A DNA stretch of 64,000 nt from Aphanomyces cochlioides (lineage: Eukaryota > Oomycota > Saprolegniomycetes > Saprolegniales > Verrucalvaceae), in the NCBI GenBank assembly GCA_019828595.1, contig JAHQRK010000004.1, positions 2,232,001 to 2,296,000 of the forward strand, read 5' to 3'. The notes beneath the pieces are model-generated. The model ran no database searches. It saw nothing but the letters and a program-made list of their open reading frames with translations, and was not told the DNA's origin. Below, one piece after another: positions 21,162 to 29,854 of the stretch (positions are counted from its first letter, which is position 1; each line of letters begins with the position of its first letter). Position numbers and translations under genes: made by a program.

Positions 21162-22582
21162 ATGCTCCTCGACCTTAACGTGTTCACAAGTGCTTCCGAG
21201 ACGCCGACGTTTCAGACACACAAGGGAAAGCTCTTATCATCGGATCTAGACTCTCAGGGTACCGAAGTCACTGAGGTATAGAACGCAGTGATAGAGTTCT
21301 ACACAGCCTGTGACGATCCCCTCTGGAAGGACCCAATAGCCTCTCTTCGTCCAAACATTCTCTTCTTCGCTCGTTGGCCGGACGGTCCGAAGCGCCAACT
21401 CTGCACTGTTTCCAACGACATGGAATGGAAATCCTTCCTTCAACAACGTTTTCTCCCTGATGCCTTGCATGACCAAACACGGCTTGAAGTCGATATCCTT
21501 CTTTGGACCCAAAAGAGACCAAAACGAAGATTTATTGTTCCAGACGACGGTCGATCTGTTCGGAGACGGAACAGTGCTATTCAAGTTGCAATCCGGCATC
21601 CTGTCTTTCTCCATGAAGGAAAGACGAAACGATCTCTTCGAGAGCTACGTTCTGGAAAAAACGTCCATGGGTCGAAGACAACTCTCCATACGGCCGATTT
21701 TGATGAAGATGAGCTTACATCGAACTTGTCCCTTGGTGATTTTCGAGTGATATTGCTCGAGAAACTCCATTCTGGACCAGAGCGGGCTCGACAAATGTTG
21801 CGTTCAATTGATCAAACACATGGTGGTTTGTACAAGTCATGGGGTGGTGGAACGAAAATGGAACTCATATCGGACACACGAATGCTGAAGCAATGCATAA
21901 ATTTGGCTCCAATTATTGGTGGTGTGAAGACATTGACCGTGGCTTTCGGCAGTGGCAAGTTGATGGAGGATTGTGTCGTGTGTGCTGAAAGTGATGGTGA
22001 CACCAGATTTTCACAAGAAGAAGTTTCAACTCCAGCTCTTGCTGATGTGCCCGATTCAAACAGAAAAGCTAGTGCAGACACCAAAACCGCAATGTCGATT
22101 GCTGAACGTTTAGTCCAAGTCATTTATTCAAACACTGCAAGCCCTTTATACCACGGTATGCATTCACGTCACGTGGCATTTTTAGCAAATTTTTACAACC
22201 AGCATCCAGCAATAACAGCCAAGCTCGGCAATCTTTTGGACGTTCAAGACTACGTGCAGCTATTTGAAGAAGTTGTATTTCCTGATTGGGAACACCGAAC
22301 AGCTCAAAAAGCTTGTGGAAATGGTCCATTACCAGCAAGAGAACAATTTCCACCTCGGGAAGGAGAACTGAAACCACCCCCCTGCTACTGAAGCCTGCTA
22401 CAAGTACAGTTGCTGAAAGCTTGGTTGAACTGGTCCAGTTGCGGAAGAGTGAAAGTGAATCTACATCTGACAAGTGGTTGACTGACTTACGTACTGTTGC
22501 AAAGTATGCTCATGAAAATGAAGTGTTGAGCCGCCATGAAATTCGCCAAATGGTGAAACTTTTGATGCATGAACGTAACTAA
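21162..22582 (+). pseudogene. Decayed unknown gene inside the DDE_3 element
   Basis: No recognised family. Coding-like stretches occur in different frames in order: LFGDGTVLFKLQSGILSFSM near 21560-21620; LGDFRVILLEKLHSGPERAR from 21735; a long clean stretch to about 22285 including ERLVQVIYSNTASPLYHGMH; IGNTEQLKKLVEMVHYQQEN near 22290-22345; and LVELVQLRKSES to HEIRQMVKLLMHERN at 22420-22579. At least three frame changes are needed, so it is broken. It may be an accessory gene of the transposon or a captured host gene. It is convergent with the transposase. Confidence 0.4.
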
Positions 22583-22717
22583 AAGGTTTTGATCAATTTA
22601 TCAAAGACCACCTTGAATGAAAACGATAAAACTGACGCTGAACAATTCATAGCCGAATACCAATCCCTGCTCGATCTTGGCTTCATTGTCATTACCGATG
22701 ATATCTAATGCATTAAT

Positions 22718-23815
22718 CTAAATTTGGTTCTCCAATAGCAAACAACAAGCTAGCATATCAATGTCTTCAGTTGTCTCTTCCAGTGAAACGTCAAGCCCAC
22801 AATGGTGCATGTAGTGTTTCATTGTGCTTGTGCTCACTGAAGCCAGTGCATCCATGTGGGCTTCCCAAAAACAGGTTCTAGCAATCGCATTGTTTCGCTT
22901 CAGGCAGGCTTTGTAGGAATGAAAGCAGTACTCGATGGGCATGAGGTCAGGTGAAAATGGAGCCGTGTACAATACGACAGCACCCGCAGATCTCACGATC
23001 ACTTCGAATTCTGGGTCGTGATGAATTGTGGCGTTGTCCACAACAACAACACTTCTTGGTTCGTTCAATACAAAGTTTCCCAATACTGGCAACAGATAAA
23101 CTTTTGTCCAAAATAGAAAGCCTTCGGTGTCAACGGTTCCATGTGCGCTTTCAAGATCGTCAAAATTGGCCTTTCTCTGGACCAACTGACAAGCTTCTGG
23201 GACAAAACCATTGATATCGGCAGCAGCGAGGACAGTAAAGCGTTTTTCACCCGATGGATCAAACAATTCACTCACGCAGTTTCTAGCCCCACGAAGGCCC
23301 CACCCACGGCGACGCCGTGCATCGTTACGTCCTTTATGTGTCTCGTCGATAAATATCAAGCACTCTGGATCATAACGCCGAACTGCGTCCATGTACGAGG
23401 CTCTTTCGATTTCATCTCTCTGTATAGCTCGAGCTTCGAGAACTTGACCACTGAAGCCCAGAGAGCGCAAGGATCTGTGAATGGATGATATCGATTAGCA
23501 TCGTCCAGTACGAAGGTAAAGAAGCTCTTGCATCTCGTCGAGGTAGAGATGAGGACAATTTTCAGCAATTTGGAGGAGTTGGTGAAGATCATCCAGCTGA
23601 AGTCGTTTTCGTACGTTTCTTCTCCGATAGCTCCATGTTACGCAAGAGAGTTCGCCAAATGAGTCTACGTGCTTCATTCAGCGACGTACTGTGGAGGAGT
23701 GCATAGTAGTTGGCATTGAGCTAATGATTTGAGCTACAGAGTTTCCTGCCTCATGAAGATCCAAAGCGTGTTGTTGGAGGCGTCTCGTGTTCCAAATATC
23801 ACGCGCACGGGACAT
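22718..23815 (-). pseudogene. DDE_3 (IS630/Tc1-like) transposase with two in-frame stops
   Basis: One frame of 365 codons starting MSRARDIWNT, interrupted by TGA at about 23678-23680 and TAA near 23493. The N-terminal part is helix-turn-helix (LQQHALDLHEAGNSVAQIIS, YLDEMQELLYLRTGR). The catalytic domain has LIFIDETHKG (first Asp), VVVVDNATIHH (second Asp) and SPDLMPIEYCF (Glu), with 34 residues between the second Asp and the Glu, a DD34E layout. The region after the second stop is a clean 250-residue frame. As there are only two nonsense mutations and no frameshift, it decayed recently. Confidence 0.75.
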
Positions 23816-23896
23816 GGTGTCCTGTCAAATGTATTCATCACAGGTTCGTTTGGATTATATCCGTATCCGGATAAAATTTGAAATATTTGTTTTAAA

Positions 23897-25111
23897 ATTA
23901 TAAATTTCTCTGTTTTTGCATGGCAAATGGAATTTACAATACTTTTAGAATCTATAAACTATTGTGAGATACTAACACACATGCAATTAATTTGGCCAAT
24001 ATTCGGTTTAACTTGGCTTCAGTATGGTCAAATCGATTTGGAAATGCATTTTAGTTTTTGTCAGAAATACAAATTTGACTGAAATTGACAATACATAAGT
24101 CGGAAAATGTAGGAGCTATATTTGATATTTTGATGAATCGTAGGAACAATATTCCGATATTTTCCATTTTTTCGAATAAAAAACCTCACACATTAATTTG
24201 ATTAAAGTATGAAATTCATTTTGACTGAAATTTTTGACAAATTGTAGGACCAAAATTCCTACGATTCATTGACCAATCATATATCTATAAAATCTCTTTA
24301 TATTGACCAATCATAATGTTTATGCCATCGATCTTGTGTATGGAGCGTATGTATGGGCGCCCAAGTTCACGAGCCGGTCAGAGCGGCACTGCAATGCACA
24401 TGCACCTTCTACTCATGTTAGTCTTAGTCACCTGAAGCTCGACATAGAGAGAAAGACTTGACTGTGACTAGACGACTGATAACTTGTTATGTGTTTGATG
24501 CCCTCGACCGAATGGCTCATGTCGTGCCTCGCGTTCACCATAAACAAAGCTAAATAACTAAATACCTTCGCGTTACAAAGAATATCCTAGCTCCCCTTTG
24601 TTGTATGTGTATTATCTTACCGCTGATTCACTTTGCTCATATTCACCTAATGATGTGCATCAGCAGACTGTGTCGTCAGACTGCATTGCATATCTCTAGG
24701 CAAGCGCATAGTGTCGGTGAATGAGGTGCTTGACGCATTCTAGATATTCTGAAACCTTTGCCCTGAAGCATGTTTTCACAACACACAATCGTGATAATAT
24801 ATATTAAATTCATTTAGAAAACGCTTCGTTCGGCATAAGAAAACTACACATAGCATGTGCGCCATCTGAGTTAGACACAAGCTGCTGAAGTTGGGACCAT
24901 GTTATCTTCGACGTCGCTCACAAAGTTTCAACTTGGTGAATCCAACGATCTCAACTCAATTCAAATTCAGCCAATAATAATGCGGAATTAATTTGATTCG
25001 TCAAAATCGAAATGTAGGCAATCCGTTCCTACGATTTCCAATCACAATACATTAAAGTATATTTTCTGTGAATCTAAGGACATCGATATATAGAGGTTAT
25101 TTTTTTGTTTT
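23897..25111. other. AT-rich interior of the pogo element, no gene seen
   Basis: About 1.2 kb with no coding frame supported. A 17-bp inverted pair (24132-24148 and 24254-24270, core GAATCGTAGGAA) marks a small palindrome, and the related block TTCCTACGATT recurs near 25025. This may be a degraded MITE. Confidence 0.4.
24132..24270. repeat. Short palindromic repeat, possible MITE remnant
   Basis: Arms of 17 bp, 24132-24148 and 24254-24270, pair as GATGAATCGTAGGAACA against its reverse complement with three mismatches. The spacer is AT-rich. No target-site duplication could be fixed. Confidence 0.35.
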
Positions 25112-25169
25112 GACACCGAAATAACATACCGAATACGGTAATTGCACATGAAATAGGTTAAACATGACA

Positions 25170-25606
25170 TACAGTGAAGCCTCCCACTAAGAAACGCATT
25201 TTTCAGAGGTTCAAATATTACTTTTGACAGTACATAATATATCATAGTCCAAGTATCCAATCTGAGATGACCATATCGAATACTCACCAGCTGCCCATAT
25301 AATCACCATAAGAAATGAGTTTGTTGGTTTTGATCGTCTCGTGACTAGATTCTAACCTTACACTCACGCCTATTCAACTTGTCCTTGTTTCTAATCATTC
25401 AGCATTTTCTCGTGTGTACTCTGCTTTCAATTTTATCCATCATAAATAATCTCATAATGAACCTTTTGATTTACTGCTCAGCCTCCAAATATTCTCACCA
25501 ATGGCAAAACAGTAACACACTTGATAATACCTTTGTCATTTAATACTTATTGATTTCAACAGTTCATACTGTACGATAAGATTTCCTCGTGGGAGGCTTT
25601 TCTGTA
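25170..25606. mobile_element. Tc1/mariner-type MITE, 437 bp
   Basis: Terminal repeats TACAGTGAAGCCTCCCACTA (25170 onward) and its counterpart read inward from 25606 match at 21 of 25 positions. A TA flanks each end. No transposase is present inside. CAGTGAARCC ends are typical of Tc1/mariner non-autonomous elements. It is inserted in a short intron of the START gene; coding sequence of that gene resumes directly at 25607. Confidence 0.65.
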
Positions 25607-25940
25607 TATACCGATAATCGAGGCTTCTTTCGCAACGTGGACACCATTTCTTCCATGAAAGTCGCGTTTTCCTCTACATGTGCACGGAGTTTCTCATTTT
25701 CACTCAGAGATTTGCTGTATGCCAGCATTTGTTCTCTGGCAGCTCGTTCCTAACTCGACATATCTGGTTTCCCAGTTGCCAAAACCTTTGCTTGGAGTAG
25801 GGAATCTTTGAGAATATCGACTTGGCGCCGTAGCTGTAAAAGTTGGCGCGTTCGTCGGTTCATGAGTGCGAACTCCTGGCTTGTTGTCTTCGGCCTTTCT
25901 TGCTTTGATTTCATTGATCTTTCAGGGGACTCTAAGAGAC

Positions 25941-27491
25941 TGCATATAAAGTGATGGAAGGAATGATATGCCACTTGCTTCCATCGTTGACATCTCTTTG
26001 ATGATTGGTCAATACATGGAGGATTATAGTCCAATAGAAAGGCAAAGAGAGGGCACACATTTCAAGCGCCAAAAGAGGATGCTGGATGGCTATGAACTCT
26101 TCAAAATGGCGGGAGATAGAAATGGCGCGAGAAATAAACATATGCCACTCTAAGGTTTCACTGCACTGGAGGGTCCATAAGCGATCCTACGTAAGCGGAG
26201 AAAGTATGTATATACGAGCATTGAATGGTCTCATATTTGTACGTTGAATAGAAGCTTCTTCGATGCCCAAAGGCGATCCACTCTCTGAAGATGAGAGAAT
26301 TGAAGCTCTCGTCCTTCAACGAGAAGGAAGGGCCATATCCTACATTGCCAATGAGCTCGGCCGCTCCCGCGGATGTATTCGTGGGTTCTTGCGCAATCCC
26401 AAGTCGTACGGACAAGCTCGGTCAACAGGAAGACGCTCTTTGATCTCGTATGAGCTTCATCGGCGCATCATCCGCGATGCTATTTCAGGCAAGTACACTG
26501 CTGCCGAGCTTTTCAAGTTGAATTCCCTTCCTGTTGGGCCCCGTCGAGTCTGTCAGCTCTTAAATAAGAGCGGGCGACTGAAATTCAAGAAGCGATTGGC
26601 TGCGCCGATGATGACTCCTGCCCACAAAAAAGCTCGGGTTGCTTGGGCTCAAGAGGCGAAGGACTGGGGAGCCCAGTTTAATGAAGTTATCTGGTCCGAC
26701 GAGAAGAAATGGAATCTCGACGGACCCGATGGCTTTAATTACTACTGGGCTGATCTACGTGGCCGCCGTGAGCACTTCTCCAAGCGCCAAAATGGAGGCG
26801 GTGGAGTCATGTTTTGGGGTGCTTTTAGCAGCCGCGGCAAGTCCGAGTTGGCCCTTCTTGATGGTAAGCAAGATGCTGCTGCGTACGTGGATACGCTTTC
26901 CGAATTTATGGTTCCTTTTGTTCATGCTTTGCACGGCAACGACTTTGTCTTTCAGCAAGACAATGCTCCTATCCACACCGCTGGTTTGGTGAAAGAGTGG
27001 TTTGAGCTCCCTGAGGTGGACGTGAAGACTTTTAAATGGCCTGCCAAGTCACCAGACTTGAACCCCATCGAAAATCTCTGGGGTATCATGTCTCGTAGAG
27101 TCTACGACAACGGTCGTCGAAAGTTTTCGACCAGAGCCGAGCTCATCGCCTGTATCCGAAAAGTGTGGGACGAGTTGGATCTAAGTCTGCTCCAGACACT
27201 TGTGGCGAGTATGCCTCGTCGCTGTGAAAAGGTTATCGCAAGTTGCGGTCGCAAGATAAAGTACTAAAACTCTCGTTTTGGTCTACTGGCATATCATTAT
27301 TTCTTCCCCAGATTTACATATTGTAGTGCAGTATGAAGAGTAGACGTCTACACGACATGTGAAGCTCATTAGAAGTCCATAATAGCTCTAGGATTGATCT
27401 GTTTGAGTCTCACGTACATTCGAGATCACACCGGTGAGAACTCTCATAAAACTGTGTGTGGCATATCATTCCTTCCATCATTTTATATGCA
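25941..27491 (+). mobile_element. Tc1-like transposon with IR/DR ends, apparently intact
   Basis: About 1,551 bp. Outer 34-bp inverted repeats at 25941-25974 and 27458-27491 differ at one base. Each end carries an inner directly repeated copy of the ATATGCCA core, at 26131-26149 on the left and 27285-27306 on the right, so both ends are 207-209 bp long with two binding-site-like repeats. This is the IR/DR layout known from Sleeping Beauty-type Tc1 elements. A TA lies at each outer end. It encodes one uninterrupted transposase. Confidence 0.75.
26263..27267 (+). CDS. Tc1/mariner transposase, intact, DD36E spacing
   Basis: Uninterrupted 334-aa frame. Residues 1-110 form the paired helix-turn-helix DNA-binding region (RIEALVLQREGRAISYIANE, with a GRRS linker). 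The catalytic triad is D146 in WSDEKKW, D233 in QQDNAPIHT and E270 in SPDLNPIENLWG. There are 36 residues between the second Asp and the Glu, two more than the DD34E of classical Tc1. The product would cut and paste the element at TA sites in the nucleus. With matching terminal repeats and no lesion, it may be active or very recent. Confidence 0.9.
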   Translation: MPKGDPLSEDERIEALVLQREGRAISYIANELGRSRGCIRGFLRNPKSYGQARSTGRRSLISYELHRRIIRDAISGKYTAAELFKLNSLPVGPRRVCQLLNKSGRLKFKKRLAAPMMTPAHKKARVAWAQEAKDWGAQFNEVIWSDEKKWNLDGPDGFNYYWADLRGRREHFSKRQNGGGGVMFWGAFSSRGKSELALLDGKQDAAAYVDTLSEFMVPFVHALHGNDFVFQQDNAPIHTAGLVKEWFELPEVDVKTFKWPAKSPDLNPIENLWGIMSRRVYDNGRRKFSTRAELIACIRKVWDELDLSLLQTLVASMPRRCEKVIASCGRKIKY

Positions 27492-27568
27492 AGGTCCTTG
27501 TGCAGCTGATCGTCCGTCGCAAAGAGGAGATGGAGGTCTTGCACGACGTCGTCTGTCTTATGCGCCAT

Positions 27569-28187
27569 GGCGAAGCTTGTACACAGCTCAAAAATAGCTG
27601 AATGTGTCCGAAATGTTAAAAATTTGTTAGAAATATCTTGTCAAAATTTGGGCTATTTTTCACAATATTCGATCAAAATTGTGCTTTCCCAATAAAAGAC
27701 GAAGAGTTCTGGCCGGCGCTGCGTGCCCAGACGTCACTCCCCGCGGATGGAAATCCCATGGCATGGATGGTTTTGACCTTTCACTGTGGGTTGATGCTTC
27801 ATCACAATCTGTCATACATCTTGTATTCCTATCGCTGAATTCATTCAAAAGAATGGCTGTGGCATTTGGTCGTGTTTTACCGAGCTGACAAAGTTCCCCC
27901 GATTAAATATAGCCATTGAGCTCAAGTTGCCGGAGATGTCGAGGACGATATGCATGCCAAAAACACCAACGACCACAAACCTAGACGATTTAGTTGCACT
28001 CTATTGCACAGCTTGGCTTTGATACTTCTTCACAAGGTGATGTATAGAGAAAGAGAAACAAAACAGTCCTTGTTATCTAATGACGATAAAGGCCAGTCGG
28101 CGTTTGAAGCCAACCAAAGCAGAACAGGCAGCATTGTATCGTAGGTTCTGGAGGTGATAGGATTGCTGTGAGCTGGCTTGAGCGATG
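27569..28187. other. Mostly non-coding; one diverged satellite-like monomer
   Basis: No gene seen. From about 28090 to 28187 there is a diverged copy of the monomer found in the adjacent inverted arm (GTCGGCGTTTGAAGCCAACC at 28095 and again at 28372, a 277-bp period). Confidence 0.45.
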
Positions 28188-29246
28188 GTCGGCTTCAAAG
28201 GGCGACAACGTCGTCTTGGGTTGTCGTCATCTGGTCTTCTTCCATACTGACAGCATGTAAGCGATATTCAGTCCATTTGAATTCTGTAAGAGTGGTGGCT
28301 GTGAGCTGTCTTGGAAGTCGGACATGGTGTTGTTTCAAGTTGATGAGAGAGCAGTTGGGTTCGTTGGTGTGGTCGGCGTTTGAAGCCAACCAAAGCAGAA
28401 CAGGCAGCATTGTATCGATCGAAGTACAGGCTCTGATTGGAGATGGGGTTGTTGTGAGCTGCCTTGAGCTTTGGTCGGCTTCAAAGGACGACAACGTCTT
28501 GACTGTCTTACACCTTCATGGCGAATTGAGTTGTGGTGCGAGACGTGGGCGATTCTGGTGGACCTTCACTCGGCTTCGGGTCGCACGTTCGTTCGGATGG
28601 ACCAATGAGATCGGAGAGACCTTCATTCAGACGATCCTTCTTTCAAACAAGTGGCTGGCATGCGTCTTGACGTTGGAAGGATCGGGTCGTTTGTTCGGAT
28701 GCGAGCCAGACGGGAGTGGCAGCATCCATGCTGTCAAGGACGCGGCCAGACAAACAACCTTCGAGTTGGCGAGTCCATCCATGGACGGTAGGATTCACTA
28801 ACTTTACATGTGTGTCAACACAAACAATACAATGATCCACTTGAAACATCACATTATGGTTAAAAATGAATGTGGACACAAGTGTCGAGGACGGTTGGGG
28901 AGAGTGGTCCCATCACAGGGTCTTCCAACATCAAGCCACCCCAACTTGAGACTTGACGGAAAGATCGTGTGTGTGTTGGATTCATCGCAGGTACAAACAG
29001 CATTGCATGTCGAGTCTTGTGGCTGGGAGCTGTTTTGAGTTGGTGTTGCTTCGTTGTTCATAAGAGTGGCAGGATGCTGCTTTCAGGTGGACGACACCAA
29101 CAAACAGCAGAGATTCGCACGTGATACCGACCATTAGCAAGCAGTGCCTTGGGTCTGTATCGCCATGCGTGGTAGGGCGAGCTTCTTTGAAACTGAGAGA
29201 CACACGAAAGTCGAGGAGGATGAGCGATCCAATGCGTCGAGTGGAC
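28188..29246 (+). repeat. Left inverted arm flanking the right ankyrin gene
   Basis: About 1.06 kb. Its reverse complement is the segment 31790-32834. The arms appear essentially identical apart from a 12-bp length difference near 28230 in the left arm. They contain diverged monomers related to the 286-bp satellite downstream (shared blocks TTTGAAGCCA, AGGCAGCAT, GTGAGCTG, GGCTTCAAAGGACGACAACG). Frames inside are present in both arms only because of the duplication and are not genes. Confidence 0.85.
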
Positions 29247-29854
29247 GTAACTTCTCGTATTACAAGTACCATTCGTCTATGAGGTTGACCAGGGAGAGCA
29301 CATTGGTCTGCTCGGTCGTTTTTGGAAGGTGCTCATCACAGTGCATACTTCGTCCTTGTTGAGAGGTGTTGGCCCTTCCCGGAGGATCGGCTTTGCACGT
29401 TCATGCATCATGCACCATGATCAAAGGAAATATGTGAGAACAGATATAGATTTAGATAAGTCGTGTGCAGGAAGCTATGTGCACCATTCATGTAGGTAGA
29501 CTTAGTGCTAACCATCAATACACTCTTCAAAAAGCACTCGTGGCCTCACAGCCACCGACTCATCTTTGCGCCTGAAGGAACTCGCGTTCCAACAGTCCTG
29601 GTACGTGCATCGCTATTTCTCAATGGATTATTTCTTGATCGTCGATTGTTTATTACCATGTATCAACATAACGCCGTTGCCACTCAGCCGAGAGACTTCT
29701 CTTTCGATGGTATTGCACAGAAGACCTTATTCTCTAGGGTCATCACAAATCCATTTACCGATGGAGTTTGTCGTCTACATGTCGACCTCCAATCTATTTA
29801 TACATTTTGCATTCCAAAGATAGCAATGGATCAGTTTAAAGTTGTATCACTGAC
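29247..29854. other. Upstream region of the right ankyrin gene
   Basis: About 600 bp between the left arm and the ankyrin ATG. A frame at 29505-29900 contains APEGTR, reminiscent of acyltransferases, but nothing else of that family follows. I see no gene here; it is presumably promoter and 5' leader. Confidence 0.4.

Larger units (their letters stand above)
21096..23896 (-). mobile_element. Decayed DDE_3 (IS630/Tc1-like) element nested in the pogo element
   Basis: Imperfect inverted ends at 21096-21133 and 23858-23896 share TTTTAAAA, ATATTT and TTATCCGGA(C/T)ACG blocks in opposite orientation. Between them lie a minus-strand transposase pseudogene (22718-23815) and a plus-strand decayed ORF (21162-22582), tail to tail. 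Ends are diverged and the limits are approximate. Confidence 0.5.
19890..25140 (+). mobile_element. pogo-like DNA transposon with nested element
   Basis: Terminal inverted repeats of 29 bp at 19890-19918 and 25112-25140 match at 27 of 29 positions (outer ends TACCGTAT). Both sit at a TA, as expected for Tc1/mariner/pogo elements. The left end falls in the 3' splice site of a short intron of the START gene. Inside are a pogo-type transposase remnant (20023-20650) and a second decayed element (about 21096-23896). Without the nested insert the element would be about 2.45 kb. Confidence 0.7.
19009..27568 (-). pseudogene. bZIP/START (M96-like) gene split by four mobile elements
   Basis: Minus-strand gene in pieces. 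(1) ATG at 27568 down to 27492: MAHKTDDVVQDLHLLF and on to HKDLA. (2) 25940-25607: a basic/coiled-coil part (FALMNRRTRQLLQLRRQVDI, then SENEKLRAHVEENATFMEEM, then LRKKPRLS). (3) 25169-25141: the remainder of a short intron. (4) 19889-19009: START domain. This begins LDVDSEEWRTYKLAAL, then NAAIHALADHQYNQLQTAFI, HVTIAAPFRLIGAAVGKVFN, YYVEVNREVIVWRSVLEDAL and NKWGW, with introns near 19544-19590 and 19300-19340. The gaps are a Tc1 element, a MITE and a pogo-like element that holds a DDE_3 element. Lesions: a one-base frame offset at the Tc1 site, an in-frame TAG at about 25757 where the family has Trp, and a small indel near 19840. This family is large in oomycetes; its START domain binds lipid or acts in transcription control. 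Confidence 0.7.

Noticed and set aside
24300..25110. tRNA or other structured RNA in the AT-rich interval
   Set aside because: No cloverleaf with A and B boxes or other RNA gene signature could be found by eye.
26145..26170. Extra Tc1-type terminus (CTAAGGTTTCACTGCA) just inside the left end of the Tc1 element
   Set aside because: It resembles the MITE terminus read in reverse, but no partner at a consistent distance was found, and it lies inside the better supported IR/DR element.
28178..28801. 207-aa frame in the left inverted arm, with a counterpart at 32233-32757
   Set aside because: It is built from satellite-like monomers; repetition comes from the inverted duplication. No domain or plausible composition.
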